Shown piece by piece: positions 44,218 through 53,136 of a stretch of 56,241 nucleotides of DNA (positions within the stretch are counted from its first letter, which is position 1; every line of letters begins with the position of its first letter). Position numbers and translations under genes: made by a program. Source of the stretch: JBBQER01 sp038320885 (GTDB lineage Bacteria; Actinomycetota; Acidimicrobiia; IMCC26256; PALSA-610); the NCBI GenBank assembly GCA_038320885.1, contig JBBQER010000011.1, positions 1 through 56,241 of the forward strand, in the 5' to 3' direction. The notes under the pieces were generated by a model. The model had not been told where the DNA came from. It was given only the letters and a program-made list of their open reading frames with translations, and did not search any database.

Positions 44218-45550
44218 GTGGACATCCCGGAGATCCGCTACGCGCGCAGCGTCGGCGACGTCGACATCGCGTACAGCGACTTCGGTCGCGAGGACGGACC
44301 CCGCCTGGTCTGGGTCTCGGGGTTCATCTCGCACCTCGAGATGAACTGGGAGGCGGCGCCCTACGCGAATCTCATCGGTCCCCTCTCGGAAGCGTGCCGG
44401 GTCATCGCCTTCGACAAGCGGGGGACGGCCTCTCGAGCCGGGATCTCGGCTTCGGGAGCCTGGCCGACCGCGCCGACGACATCCGGGCCGTGATGGATGC
44501 GTGCGAATGGCCCGACGCGCATCTCTTCGGCATGTCCGAAGGAGGCCCGCTGGCGGTGCTCTTCGCCGCCACCCACCCGGAGCGCGTTTCGAGCTTCTCG
44601 CTCTACGGCACCGGCGCCCGGTTCGCGCGCGGCCCCGACTACGCGATGGGTGTCGAGCCCGAAGCCGGCGAGTCGTTCATCGCTTCGCTCGAAGCGAGGT
44701 GGGGAACGGGAGGCGCGCTCGGCGCCCCCTTCGTCGCGCACGCCGATGAGGGCCCGATCGCCGAGATCGCGCGTTTCGAGCGCAACGCGTGCACGCCGAA
44801 AATGGCCGGCGAGATCATGCGCCGCAATCTCGAGATCGACGTTCGTTCGTTGCTCTCCGCCGTGCGGGTGCCCACGCTGGTCGTGCACGCCGTCGGTGAT
44901 CCCCTCGTGCCGGTGGAGATCGGCCGTTCCTGGCCGAGCACATCGACGACGCCCGCTACGTCGAGCTCCCGCTCGCGATTCACGCCAGCACGCATGCCGA
45001 AGACTACGAACTGCTCATCGACGCCCTGGTCGACCATGTGCACGGGAAGCGGGAACGGGTCGCGAGCGAGCGCGTGCTGGCCACGGTGCTCTTCACCGAC
45101 ATCATCGACTCGACGCAGACTGCCGCCCGGCTCGGTGATCAGCAGTGGCGCCGGCTGCTCGACCGCCACGACGAGGAATCACAGCGATGTGTCGACCGGT
45201 TCGGCGGCCGGATGGTGAAGCAGACGGGTGACGGGATGCTCGCGACCTTCGACGGGCCCGCCCGCGGCGTGCAATGCGCGCAATTGCTGAGCGGCACGCT
45301 GGCTCCGATCGGGGTGCCGATCCGCGCCGGCCTCCACACCGGCGAGGTCGAGCGGCGCGGCGACGACGTCGGCGGTATCGCCGTCCATATCGGCGCGCGC
45401 GTCGCGTCGCTCGCCGGCGCCGGCGAGGTGTTCGTGTCCCGGACCGTGCGTGATCTGGTCGTCGGGTCGGATCTCCACTTCGAAGACCGGGGCACGCACG
45501 AGCTCAAGGGCGTGCCCGACTCGTGGCAGCTGTACGCGGCGGTGACGTAG
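44218..45550 (+). pseudogene. Alpha/beta-hydrolase - class III cyclase fusion, broken by two frameshifts
   Basis: Three consecutive frames spell one known architecture. Frame one (from GTG 44218): EIRYARSVGDVDIAYSDFG, LVWVSGFISHLEMNWE, up to FDKRGT. One missing G near 44427 shifts to DLGFGSLADRADDIRAVMDA, LFGMSEGGPLAVLFAATHPE (nucleophile Ser) and VVHAVGDPLVPVEIGR. A second missing G near 44936 shifts to FLAEHIDDARYVELPLAIHA and a cyclase domain (ATVLFTDIIDSTQTAARLGD, VKQTGDGMLATFDGP, GIAVHIGARVASLAGAGEVFVS). Restoring both bases gives a continuous protein of about 444 residues. The catalytic Asn of the cyclase is His here (VHIGAR), common in this fusion group. Sequencing error is possible, but no other gene in the window shows such shifts. 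Confidence 0.85.
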
Positions 45551-45553
45551 GCG

Positions 45554-45919
45554 TCAGCTGGCGTGCAGGCGGCCGTGCAGCGACTGGCGCCGCAGGTGGT
45601 TCCACTTGCAGTCGAGGCAGACCTCGACGTCGTAGCAGGCGAACTCGTCGCACGAGGCGCCCAGCTTCAGGAGCTCCGACGTGTCGCTGATCGCCCGGCC
45701 GTTGGCCTGCTTGAGCTTCTCGCCGTAGACGTACGAGACGAGCCGCAGGTTGGATCCGCCGCACACCGGGCATTGGTCGTGGATCTCGACCCCGATGTTC
45801 TGGGCCGCTCGCATCAGCTCGGGGTGGGCATCGCAGACGTCGAGCCGGGTGAGCGCACCGCTGCGGAAGTCGCGCAGGACCGCCCGTCGAGCAAGGGCGT
45901 AGTCCGTGACGCTGGGCAC
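45554..45919 (-). CDS. DUF5318 zinc-ribbon-like protein
   Basis: 121 residues from GTG 45919. It matches the actinobacterial DUF5318 group (Rv0049-like): DYALARRAVLRDFRSGALTRLDVCDAHPEL, CPVCGGSNLRLVSYVYG and CYDVEVCLDCKWNHLRR. Two CxxC pairs likely bind zinc. Function unknown. In mycobacteria the homologue lies near ino1 and ponA1; here it is divergent from the PadR-ino1 pair. Confidence 0.85.
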   Translation of the reverse strand: MPSVTDYALARRAVLRDFRSGALTRLDVCDAHPELMRAAQNIGVEIHDQCPVCGGSNLRLVSYVYGEKLKQANGRAISDTSELLKLGASCDEFACYDVEVCLDCKWNHLRRQSLHGRLHAS

Positions 45920-46028
45920 GGGCCTCAGTGTAGATGGGCGCGCAACCCCTTTCGAAGGGACCGTTCCGTGCTTCCCGGAGCCCGCGGCCGCCGATCCGAG
46001 ACAAGGGCCGGCACCAGAAATGCTTGCT

Positions 46029-46051
46029 CGATATATCGATTCGATATATCG
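46029..46051. promoter_or_regulatory. Paired CGATATATCG palindromes, candidate PadR operator
   Basis: Two identical self-complementary 10-mers, 46029-46038 and 46042-46051, with centres 13 bp apart. They are AT-rich islands in GC-rich DNA, between the divergent DUF5318 and PadR starts and about 75 bp upstream of padR. Position and symmetry fit an autoregulatory site for the PadR protein; binding itself is inference. Confidence 0.65.
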
Positions 46052-46123
46052 TATGACATCAACCGGTCGGAAGCCTCTCCGACCTCCCCCCGAAAATCCC
46101 CCGAATCCCCTTGGAGTCCGCCC

Positions 46124-46738
46124 GTGCTCGAGCTCGCCGTTCTCGGATTGCTCTCCGAGCAGCCGCTCCACGGCTACGAGCTGAAGAAGCGGCTGTCGGA
46201 GACGCTCGGCCCGCTATGGGGGATCTCCTTCGGCTCGCTCTACCCCGCGCTCCGGCGCCTCGAGCGTTCCGGAGCCATCGAAGAGACCGAGGCCGTCGAG
46301 CTCTCGGACGCGGGCAACGTCTCCACCGGCTCACTCGACGGCGACCTGGCTGCGGCCCGCACCCGCCGGCGCGCGCTGCCCGGCCGCCGGACCCGCAAGG
46401 CCTACCGCGTCACCCCCCGGGGTGAAGCGGTCTTCGCCGAGCTGCTCACGGATGAAACCGCCGACGACGAGCGTTCGTTCGCGCTGAAACTCTCCTTCTG
46501 CCGGCACCTCGATCCGGTCGGCCGCCTCGCCTTCCTGGAGCGCCGGCGATCACAGCTCTCGCAGCGGCTCGCCAAGACCCGTCGCACCCCCGCAACCCGC
46601 ACGATCGATCGCTACACCCGGTCGCTCCTCGAGCACCGCGCCCAGTCCACCGAACACGACCTCGCATGGATCGACGAGCTGATCGCGCAAGAGCGCGAAT
46701 CCATCCTCGGCGACCGTACGGAAGGAGCTACCGCATGA
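46124..46738 (+). CDS. PadR-family transcriptional regulator
   Basis: 204 residues from GTG 46124 with GGAG 7 bp upstream. The PadR winged helix is clear (LELAVLGLLSEQPLHGYELKKRL, ISFGSLYPALRRLERSGAIE, RKAYRVTPRGEAVFAELL). A central insert of about 30 residues (ALSTGSLDGD-like, with RTRRRALPGRRTRK) precedes the wing strand, and the C-terminal helices (RLAFLERRRSQLSQRLAKTR) form the dimer arm. The stop overlaps the ino1 ATG (ATGA). The same PadR-ino1 pairing exists in mycobacteria (Rv0047c-Rv0046c), so it probably controls inositol synthesis. Confidence 0.92.
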   Translation: MLELAVLGLLSEQPLHGYELKKRLSETLGPLWGISFGSLYPALRRLERSGAIEETEAVELSDAGNVSTGSLDGDLAAARTRRRALPGRRTRKAYRVTPRGEAVFAELLTDETADDERSFALKLSFCRHLDPVGRLAFLERRRSQLSQRLAKTRRTPATRTIDRYTRSLLEHRAQSTEHDLAWIDELIAQERESILGDRTEGATA

Positions 46739-47871
46739 GCGGTTCCACCCCCACCCCCCGCAAGCCGGCCCCCCGCAAGCCGGCCCCCCGCAAGCGCGTC
46801 CGCGTCGCCATCGCCGGCATCGGCAACTGCGCGAGCAGCCTCGTCCAGGGCGTCGAGTTCTACCGCAAGGCCGATCCGGCCGAGCGGGTACCCGGCCTCA
46901 TGCACGTGGAGCTCGGCGGATACCACGTCGGGGACGTCGAGTTCGTCGCCGCGTTCGACGTGGATGCCGACAAGGTCGGGCTCGACCTCGGCAAGGCGAT
47001 CTCGGCGAGCATCAACAACACGATCAAGTTCGCCGACGTGCCCGATCTCGGCGTGACCGTACAGCGGGGCCCGACGTACGACGGGCTCGGCAAGTTCTAC
47101 CGGGAGGTCGTCGAGGAGTCGCCGACCGAGTCGGTCGACGTGGCGCAGGCGTTGCAGGACGCGCGAGCCGACGTGCTGGTGTCGTACCTACCGGTCGGAT
47201 CCGAAGACGCGCAGCGCTACTACGCGCAGGCCGCTATCGACGCGGGTGTCGGCTTCGTGAACGCGATCCCGGTGTTCATCGCCAGCAATCCCGAGTGGGC
47301 GCAGAAATTCACCGACGCCAACGTGCCGATCGTCGGCGACGACATCAAGAGCCAGGTCGGCGCCACCATCACGCACCGGATGCTCGCCCGCCTGTTCGAA
47401 GACCGTGGCCTCGCGATCGACAACACCTACCAGCTCAACTTCGGCGGCAACATGGACTTCAAGAACATGTTGGAGCGCGAGCGCCTGCTGTCGAAGAAGC
47501 TGTCGAAGACGCAGTCGGTCACGAGCCAGATCGACCAGGGCATGTCGTCGGAGAGCGTGCACATCGGTCCGTCGGATCACGTGCCGTGGCTGAACGACCG
47601 CAAGTGGGCCTACATCCGCCTCGAGGGACGCAACTTCGGTGACGTGCCGCTCAACATCGAGCTCAAGCTCGAGGTGTGGGACTCGCCGAACTCGGCGGGC
47701 GTGATCATCGACGCGGTGCGGTGCTGCAAGCTCGCGCTCGACCGTGGCATCGGCGGCCCGCTTGCCGGACCCTCGGCGTACTTCATGAAGTCGCCCGCGG
47801 TGCAGTACCACGACGACGAGGCGTACCGCATGGTCGAGGACTTCGCGGCCGGCACGGAAACACAGGCGTAG
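46735..47871 (+). CDS. ino1: Inositol-3-phosphate synthase
   Basis: 378 residues. Converts glucose-6-phosphate to inositol-3-phosphate with NAD; in actinobacteria this feeds phosphatidylinositol, mycothiol and lipoglycans. Motifs: VRVAIAGIGNCASSLVQGVEFYR (NAD site), VLVSYLPVGSEDAQRYYAQAAI, FVNAIPVFIASNPEW, IVGDDIKSQVGATITHRML (catalytic Lys region), QLNFGGNMDFKNM and SDHVPWLNDRKWAYIRLEG. An N-terminal PRKPAPRKPAPRKR tail from 15-bp repeats is unusual. ATG 46735 has GAAGGAG upstream and overlaps the PadR stop. Confidence 0.96.
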   Translation: MSGSTPTPRKPAPRKPAPRKRVRVAIAGIGNCASSLVQGVEFYRKADPAERVPGLMHVELGGYHVGDVEFVAAFDVDADKVGLDLGKAISASINNTIKFADVPDLGVTVQRGPTYDGLGKFYREVVEESPTESVDVAQALQDARADVLVSYLPVGSEDAQRYYAQAAIDAGVGFVNAIPVFIASNPEWAQKFTDANVPIVGDDIKSQVGATITHRMLARLFEDRGLAIDNTYQLNFGGNMDFKNMLERERLLSKKLSKTQSVTSQIDQGMSSESVHIGPSDHVPWLNDRKWAYIRLEGRNFGDVPLNIELKLEVWDSPNSAGVIIDAVRCCKLALDRGIGGPLAGPSAYFMKSPAVQYHDDEAYRMVEDFAAGTETQA

Positions 47872-47917
47872 CCAACTGCACTCGCCGTTCGGTGGCGCGA
47901 GCGGCAAGACTCACGGC

Positions 47918-48643
47918 ATGACCAATAGCGAGTCGTGGGATCGGGTCGCGGCGCGGCGCGGCGAAGCCGGTGTCGCCGGGGTCGTGCAGTACGGACCTGA
48001 CCTGCCCACCGAGGCCGACCTGCGCCTCTGCGGCGACGTCGCGGGCCGGCGGGTGCTCGACCTGGGCTGCGGAGCGGGCGAGAACGCGGTCACGATGGCG
48101 GGCCAGGGCGCGCACGTGATCGCGCTCGACGTCTCCCGGGCCCAGATCGCGCTGGGGAAGCGACTCGCGGAAGCGACCGAGGTTCGGGTGGAGTGGCACG
48201 AGAGCGACGCCGCCGATCTCGCTTTTCTGCGCGCCGACTCGATCGATCTTGCGCTCGCCGCGGGAGTCGTGCACGAGATCGAGGACCTCGGCCGCGTCCT
48301 ACGCCAGGTTCACCGCGTGCTGCGCCCGGGTTCGGCGTTCGTGTTCTCGCACGAGCACCCGATGCGGCTCGCGGTCGGACGCGATGGCGTCGGCCCGGGC
48401 GTGCTCCCGCTCGGGCGGCTCGAGGTTCGCCGCTCCTACTTCGACCGGGAGCCGATCATGGTGACGAGCGAAGACGAAGCGATTCAGATGTGGCCGCGCA
48501 CGATCGCCGACGTGTTCTCGGCGCTGCACCGCGCCGGCTACCGCGTCGACGCGCTCCTCGAACCCGAGCCCATCCGCTCTTCCGATCCCGGTCCGGCCGC
48601 GCCGACTTCGATCATCTGGCGCGCCCGCAAAGAGGGCCTCTAA
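47918..48643 (+). CDS. Class I SAM-dependent methyltransferase
   Basis: 241 residues. Motif I is VLDLGCGAGENAVTMA, followed by VIALDVSRAQIALGKRLAE, and a post-motif block IDLALAAGVVHEIEDLGRVLRQVHRVLRPGSAFVFSHEHPM. It resembles small-molecule or quinone C/O-methyltransferases of the Methyltransf_11 group; the substrate cannot be assigned. It begins 46 bp after ino1 on the same strand. Confidence 0.85.
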   Translation: MTNSESWDRVAARRGEAGVAGVVQYGPDLPTEADLRLCGDVAGRRVLDLGCGAGENAVTMAGQGAHVIALDVSRAQIALGKRLAEATEVRVEWHESDAADLAFLRADSIDLALAAGVVHEIEDLGRVLRQVHRVLRPGSAFVFSHEHPMRLAVGRDGVGPGVLPLGRLEVRRSYFDREPIMVTSEDEAIQMWPRTIADVFSALHRAGYRVDALLEPEPIRSSDPGPAAPTSIIWRARKEGL

Positions 48644-48652
48644 CCGGAGGTC

Positions 48653-48736
48653 TCACTCGGCGCGACTCCTCGTTTCTATTGTCGGATTCGCATCGGAGAG
48701 GGCGCTACGCGCCGTCACTCGGCGCGACTCCTCGTT
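48653..48736. repeat. 22-bp direct repeat at the end of pcnA
   Basis: An identical 22-mer starting TCACTCGGCGCGACTCCTCG occurs at 48653-48674 and 48715-48736. The second copy codes the last residues of pcnA, the first lies in the intergenic gap. Between them is a short hairpin GGCGC-TAC-GCGCC (48701-48713) over the pcnA stop, and the whole forms a possible bidirectional terminator for the convergent genes. Confidence 0.6.
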
Positions 48737-50114
48737 CACGCGCCCACGCGAGCAGGCGCGCGCGGGCGTCGCCCTCGGGGATCTCGCCCTCCTCGAGGCG
48801 GATCTCCATCAGGAACTCCTTCGCCTCGCCGACGATCCGGCCCGGCGACACTCCGAGCACCCGCATGATCTCGTCACCGTCGAGCGCGGGCCGGAGCTTG
48901 GCCAGCTCCTCCTGCTCGCGCAGCTCGGCGATGCGCTCCTCGAGCTGATCCATGCGCCGGCTCAGCGCCGCCGCCTTCTTCGCGTTGCGCGTCGTGCAGT
49001 CGGAACGGGTGAGCTCGTTGAGATCGTCGAGCAACGGACCCGCGTCGCGCACGTAGCGACGGACCGCGCTGTCGGTCCAGCCCATGCGGTAGGTGTGGAA
49101 CCGCAAATGGAGCTCGACCAGCTTCGCGACATCGTCCACGATGTCGTTCGGGTAGCGCAGCGCGAGCAGGCGTTGGCGCGCCATCCGCGCGCCGACCACA
49201 TCGTGATAGTGGAACGTCACGCCTTGCGGTCCGTAGCCGCGGGTCCCGGGTTTGCCCACGTCGTGCAGGAGCGCGGCGAGGCGCAGCTTCAGACGGGGTG
49301 AGGTCTTGGCCACGACCGCGATCGAGTGCGCGAGCACGTCCTTGTGCGTGTGGATCGGATCCTGCTCGAGCTCCATCGAGTTGAGCTCGGGCAGGAACTC
49401 GTCCGCCAGACGCGTACGGGAGCTCAACCAGAGACCGGCGGACGGGTCGTCGGCGAGCAACAACTTCGACAGCTCGTCGCGGATTCGCTCCGCGCTGATG
49501 ATCTGGAGGCGTTCCCGCATCTGCTCGATCGCCGCGACGAGCTCGGGATCGGGCTCGAAACCGAGCGTTGCCACGAAGCGCGCCGCACGCAGCATGCGAA
49601 GCGGGTCGTCGCCGAAGGAGATCTCCGGCGACAGTGGGGTCCGGAGCCGGCGCGCGACGAGATCATCGAGACCCCCGTACGGGTCGACGAGGTCGGGCTC
49701 ATCGAGCGCGATCGCAATGGCGTTGACGGTGAAGTCGCGGCGCGACAGATCCGTCTGGATGTCGTCCGAGTACGAGACCTCGGGCTTGCGGCTGTCGTTG
49801 CGGTAGATCTCGGCGCGGAAGGTCGTGATCTCGAAGACCTCGCCGTCCTTTTGACAGCCGACCGTCCCGAAGCGCTCGCCCTGCAACCACACCGCGTCGG
49901 CCCAGTCCCGCACGACCTGCTCGACGACGTCAGGCCGCGCGCCGGTCGCGATGTCAGTGTCGGAGCCGTCCCGAACCCGGTCGAGGAACGCGTCGCGGAC
50001 GCTGCCGCCGACGAGGTAAGCGCGATGGCCGGCGTCGCCCAGACGTCGCGCCAGCTCCTGCGTCGCCGAGGTCGGTTCGAAAAAGCGCGCCAGACGAGGC
50101 GGGACAGCGGTCAC
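48705..50114 (-). CDS. CCA tRNA nucleotidyltransferase
   Basis: 469 residues. The class II head domain shows AYLVGGSVRDAFLDR, DTDIATGARPD (metal aspartates) and RRDFTVNAIAI. The neck helices follow (GDDPLRMLRAARFVATLGF) and a C-terminal HD domain (LRLAALLHDVGKPGTRGY). It corresponds to mycobacterial PcnA (Rv3907c) and should add or repair tRNA 3' CCA. ATG 50114. In mycobacteria it lies close to the DUF6049-murJ pair, as here. Confidence 0.93.
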   Translation of the reverse strand: MTAVPPRLARFFEPTSATQELARRLGDAGHRAYLVGGSVRDAFLDRVRDGSDTDIATGARPDVVEQVVRDWADAVWLQGERFGTVGCQKDGEVFEITTFRAEIYRNDSRKPEVSYSDDIQTDLSRRDFTVNAIAIALDEPDLVDPYGGLDDLVARRLRTPLSPEISFGDDPLRMLRAARFVATLGFEPDPELVAAIEQMRERLQIISAERIRDELSKLLLADDPSAGLWLSSRTRLADEFLPELNSMELEQDPIHTHKDVLAHSIAVVAKTSPRLKLRLAALLHDVGKPGTRGYGPQGVTFHYHDVVGARMARQRLLALRYPNDIVDDVAKLVELHLRFHTYRMGWTDSAVRRYVRDAGPLLDDLNELTRSDCTTRNAKKAAALSRRMDQLEERIAELREQEELAKLRPALDGDEIMRVLGVSPGRIVGEAKEFLMEIRLEEGEIPEGDARARLLAWARERGVAPSDGA

Positions 50115-50186
50115 GACCGCTCATTGTGGCGTCTGGGTGTACGAGAAGCCGATTAGATCCGGCGCGTCGAGGAGATCGGCGCGCAA

Positions 50187-51320
50187 TTACCCGGCCGCGG
50201 CCTGCTCCGAAGCCTGGCGCATCGTAAACTGCTCGATCATCAGTCGGAGGTCGTGCGGGCTGGTCGATGCCGCGAGCGCCTCGCGCAGCTCGACGAGCCC
50301 TTCGCCGTAGATCCCGAGCAGGCTCTGGTCGAACGTCTGCATGCCGTAGTACTCGCCCTCGGCGATGATCTGCTCGATCTCGTTCGTCTCTTCGGCGTTC
50401 ACGATCTTGTCGAAGATGCGACCCGTGGCGACGAGAATCTCCACCGCCGGGATGCGGCCGCCGCCGCGGCGTTCGACGAGGCGCTGGCTGACGATGCCCC
50501 GCAGCGAGCCGCCCAGCGACATGCGCACCTGGCGCTGCTCGTGCGGCGGGAAGAAGTCGATGATGCGGTTGATCGAGTCGGTCGCGCTGATCGTGTGCAG
50601 CGTCGAGAACACGAGGTGACCGGTCTCGGCCGCGGTCAACGCTGTCTTGACCGTCTCGATGTCACGCATCTCGCCGACGAGGATGACGTCGGGGTCCTGG
50701 CGCAACACCCGCTTCAACGCGGCGTGGAAGTCGGCGGTATCGGTGCCGATCTCGCGCTGGTTAACGATGGACGCCTTGTCGGCGTGCAGGATCTCGATCG
50801 GATCCTCGATGGTGACGATGTGCTTCTTCTGCGTCTCGTTGATGTAGTCGATCATCGATCCGAGCGTCGTCGTCTTGCCGGAGCCCGTGGGACCGGTGAC
50901 GAGCACCAATCCCCGCTCGTGCTCGGCGAGCTTGCGGACGACGGGCGGGAGTCCGAGCTGTTCGAACGAAGGGATGTCGCTCTGCACGCGCCGCAACACG
51001 AGACCGACCGATCCGCGCTGGCGCATCACGTTGACGCGGAACCGTCCGAGCCCCGACACCGAGTACGCGAAGTCGGCGTCGCTCGTGGCGAGGAATTCCT
51101 CGGCGCGTTGCTTCGGCATGATCGCGAACGCGATGCGCTCGGTTTCCACCGGTGAGACGTCTTGATGGTCGATCCGTTCGAGCCGGCCGTCGATTCGGAT
51201 GAACGGCGGCGAGCCCACCTTGATGTGGACGTCGGACGCGCCGCGCTCGACGGCGTACGCGAGCAGGCGATCGAGATCCAACACGGCCGAGACTCGTCCC
51301 TTCGTGTTGTCGGTCAGCAT
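50187..51320 (-). CDS. PilT-family twitching ATPase
   Basis: 377 residues. N-terminal PAS-like domain (GASDVHIKVGSPPFIRIDGRL) and RecA-like ATPase with Walker A GPTGSGKTT, the Asp box IEDPIEILH, Walker B LRQDPDVILVGEMRD and the His box TGHLVFSTLHT. The AIRNLIRE-like C-terminal motif of classical PilT is not conserved. It powers type IV pilus retraction in other bacteria, but no pilin or PilB/PilC is in the window. Confidence 0.88.
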   Translation of the reverse strand: MLTDNTKGRVSAVLDLDRLLAYAVERGASDVHIKVGSPPFIRIDGRLERIDHQDVSPVETERIAFAIMPKQRAEEFLATSDADFAYSVSGLGRFRVNVMRQRGSVGLVLRRVQSDIPSFEQLGLPPVVRKLAEHERGLVLVTGPTGSGKTTTLGSMIDYINETQKKHIVTIEDPIEILHADKASIVNQREIGTDTADFHAALKRVLRQDPDVILVGEMRDIETVKTALTAAETGHLVFSTLHTISATDSINRIIDFFPPHEQRQVRMSLGGSLRGIVSQRLVERRGGGRIPAVEILVATGRIFDKIVNAEETNEIEQIIAEGEYYGMQTFDQSLLGIYGEGLVELREALAASTSPHDLRLMIEQFTMRQASEQAAAG

Positions 51321-51388
51321 CCGGGACTTGGATCGGCATCGAAGTGGCTCGCCTCAAGCCGAGACGCGCGAAACCCGCCAATTCCGTG

Positions 51389-52423
51389 CTAATTCGCGGA
51401 CGGGCCTTCTTCGCGGAGTTTCCGCACCGCACCCACGACCGCCCGGCCCGGCCCGCCGGAGGTCCCGGGTTCGGGCCGCAACCCGCCTCCCACCAGGGCG
51501 GACGCGGTCGCGGCGACCGACACCCGCAGCGCCTCGAGGCTGTAACCACCCTCGAGGAACGCGATCACGCGCCGAGGCGGTGCGAGGGCCATGACCCGGG
51601 CGGTCAGGTCGGCGTAGTCACCGGCGGCGAGCCCGAGGTCGGTGAGCGGGTCCTCGCGGTGCGCATCGAAGCCGGCCGAGATCAGGACCCAGTCCGGGCG
51701 GATGCGCTCGGCGATCGGCGCGACGACGGTGTCGATCGCGTCGAGGTAGGCGTCACCCGTCGTGCCGGCCGGGAACGGGAAGTTCAGGGTGGTGCCCGTG
51801 CCCGGTCCCGACCCGATCTCGTCGATCCGGCCGGTGCCGGGGTACAGCGGCCACTCGTGCATCGACACGTAGAACACCTTCGCATCCTCCGCGAAGATGT
51901 CCTGCGTCCCGTTCCCGTGGTGGGCGTCCCAATCGATCACGAGTACCGAGTCGCCGCGATCGCGCAGGTACGCCGCCGTCACCGCGACGTTGTTGACCAT
52001 GCAGAAACCCATCGCGCGCGACGCCAGCGCGTGGTGCCCGGGCGGGCGCACCGCGCAGAAAGCCGCGTCGCCGTCGCCGCGTTCGAGCGCGGCCACGGCC
52101 TCGAGACCTGCACCCGCAGCATGGATCGCGGCCTGCCACGATCCCGCCGACACGGAGGTGTCGGGATCGAGCGCGCCGCCGCCCGCCGCGCAGATTCGCT
52201 CGATCTGGTCGAGGTATGCGGCACTGTGCACACGCTCCAGCTCGGCGCGCGTCGCGGCGCGCGGCTCGAGACGACGAATGGCGGCACCGGCATCGAGCTC
52301 GTCGAGACCGGCGAGCACCGCCTCGAGCCGCTGCGGTCGCTCCGGGTGGCGCCGCCCGGGATCGTGTTCCGCAAACCACGGATCTGTCGCAACCAACAGC
52401 ACGAAGACAGGGTATCGACGCAC
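51389..52423 (-). CDS. Histone-deacetylase-family hydrolase
   Basis: About 344 residues. It is a class II HDAC/acetoin-utilisation-type zinc hydrolase: HPERPQRLEAVLAGL, RPPGHHALASRAMGFCMVNNVAVTA, VLVIDWDAHHGNGTQDIF (zinc Asp and His), WVLISAGFDAHREDPL (second zinc Asp) and FLEGGYSLEAL. Substrates may be acetylated proteins or polyamines. GTG 52423 is used; GTG 52402 is a close alternative. It is divergent from the GNAT gene, which suggests opposed acetylation and deacetylation, though that is speculation. Confidence 0.88.
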   Translation of the reverse strand: MRRYPVFVLLVATDPWFAEHDPGRRHPERPQRLEAVLAGLDELDAGAAIRRLEPRAATRAELERVHSAAYLDQIERICAAGGGALDPDTSVSAGSWQAAIHAAGAGLEAVAALERGDGDAAFCAVRPPGHHALASRAMGFCMVNNVAVTAAYLRDRGDSVLVIDWDAHHGNGTQDIFAEDAKVFYVSMHEWPLYPGTGRIDEIGSGPGTGTTLNFPFPAGTTGDAYLDAIDTVVAPIAERIRPDWVLISAGFDAHREDPLTDLGLAAGDYADLTARVMALAPPRRVIAFLEGGYSLEALRVSVAATASALVGGGLRPEPGTSGGPGRAVVGAVRKLREEGPSAN

Positions 52424-52446
52424 CCTCGACGGTACGCTCGCCCGCG

Positions 52447-53136
52447 GTGAAGACGCAGTCGTTCCGCTTCCGCGGCGGGATCGCCCGGGTGGCGGCATGG
52501 CACGGTCGGTCCGACATCGCGTCGGTGGCATTGCAATCTCGCGGCGCGCTCTCGATCGACGCGGTCGAAACGCTCCTCGGTCAACTGCGCGCGGCCGGAT
52601 ATCGCGAAGTCATCACCAATGCCCTGGCACCTGGTGCGAGCCTGCCCCTGGTCGACTCGGGCTTCTCGATCCGGGGCCGGCTGCATCTGCTGTCTCACGA
52701 TCTCGAGTCGCTGCCGCCGCCGACTCGCCGCACGCGGCGCGCGCGCAGCAGCGACAACGAGGCACTCCTGCAAGTCGACACCGCCGCCTTCGACGACTTC
52801 TGGCAGCTCGACGCCGTCGGTCTCGACCAGGCCGCGCGCGCGACTCCGCGTTCGCACACGCGCGTCACCCGCGAGGCGCCGCTCGCCGGTTACGCGCTGT
52901 TCGGTCGCGCCGACGACGTGGGCTACGTGCAACGCCTCGCGATTCGACCCGACGCCCAGGGCCGGGGCCTCGGCCCGGCGCTCCTCGGTGACGGACTGCG
53001 CTGGCTGCGTACGCACAATGCCCGGAGCGCGTTCGTCAATACGCAGGTCGACAACGATCGCGCCCTCGGCCTCTACGAACGCGCCGGGTTCCGACGCTTG
53101 CCCGTCGGCTTGTGCGTCCTCGGCCGAAGCCTGTGA
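52447..53136 (+). CDS. GNAT-family N-acetyltransferase
   Basis: 229 residues from GTG 52447. The acetyl-CoA motif is VQRLAIRPDAQGRGLGPALLGDGLRWL and the C-terminal strand VNTQVDNDRALGLYERAGFRRLP, as in RimI-like enzymes. A first, more degenerate GNAT-like half covers about 1-85. The stop overlaps the DUF6049 start (GTGA), so it is cotranscribed with it and murJ. Substrate unknown. Confidence 0.85.
   Translation: MKTQSFRFRGGIARVAAWHGRSDIASVALQSRGALSIDAVETLLGQLRAAGYREVITNALAPGASLPLVDSGFSIRGRLHLLSHDLESLPPPTRRTRRARSSDNEALLQVDTAAFDDFWQLDAVGLDQAARATPRSHTRVTREAPLAGYALFGRADDVGYVQRLAIRPDAQGRGLGPALLGDGLRWLRTHNARSAFVNTQVDNDRALGLYERAGFRRLPVGLCVLGRSL

Noticed and set aside
44203..44493. A separate 96-residue gene
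   Set aside because: It is the N-terminal part of the frameshifted hydrolase-cyclase gene; its last residues are out-of-frame readthrough.
45038..45550. Stand-alone adenylate cyclase gene of 170 residues
   Set aside because: Sequence directly upstream in the corrected frame continues the hydrolase domain, so it is the third piece of one broken gene.
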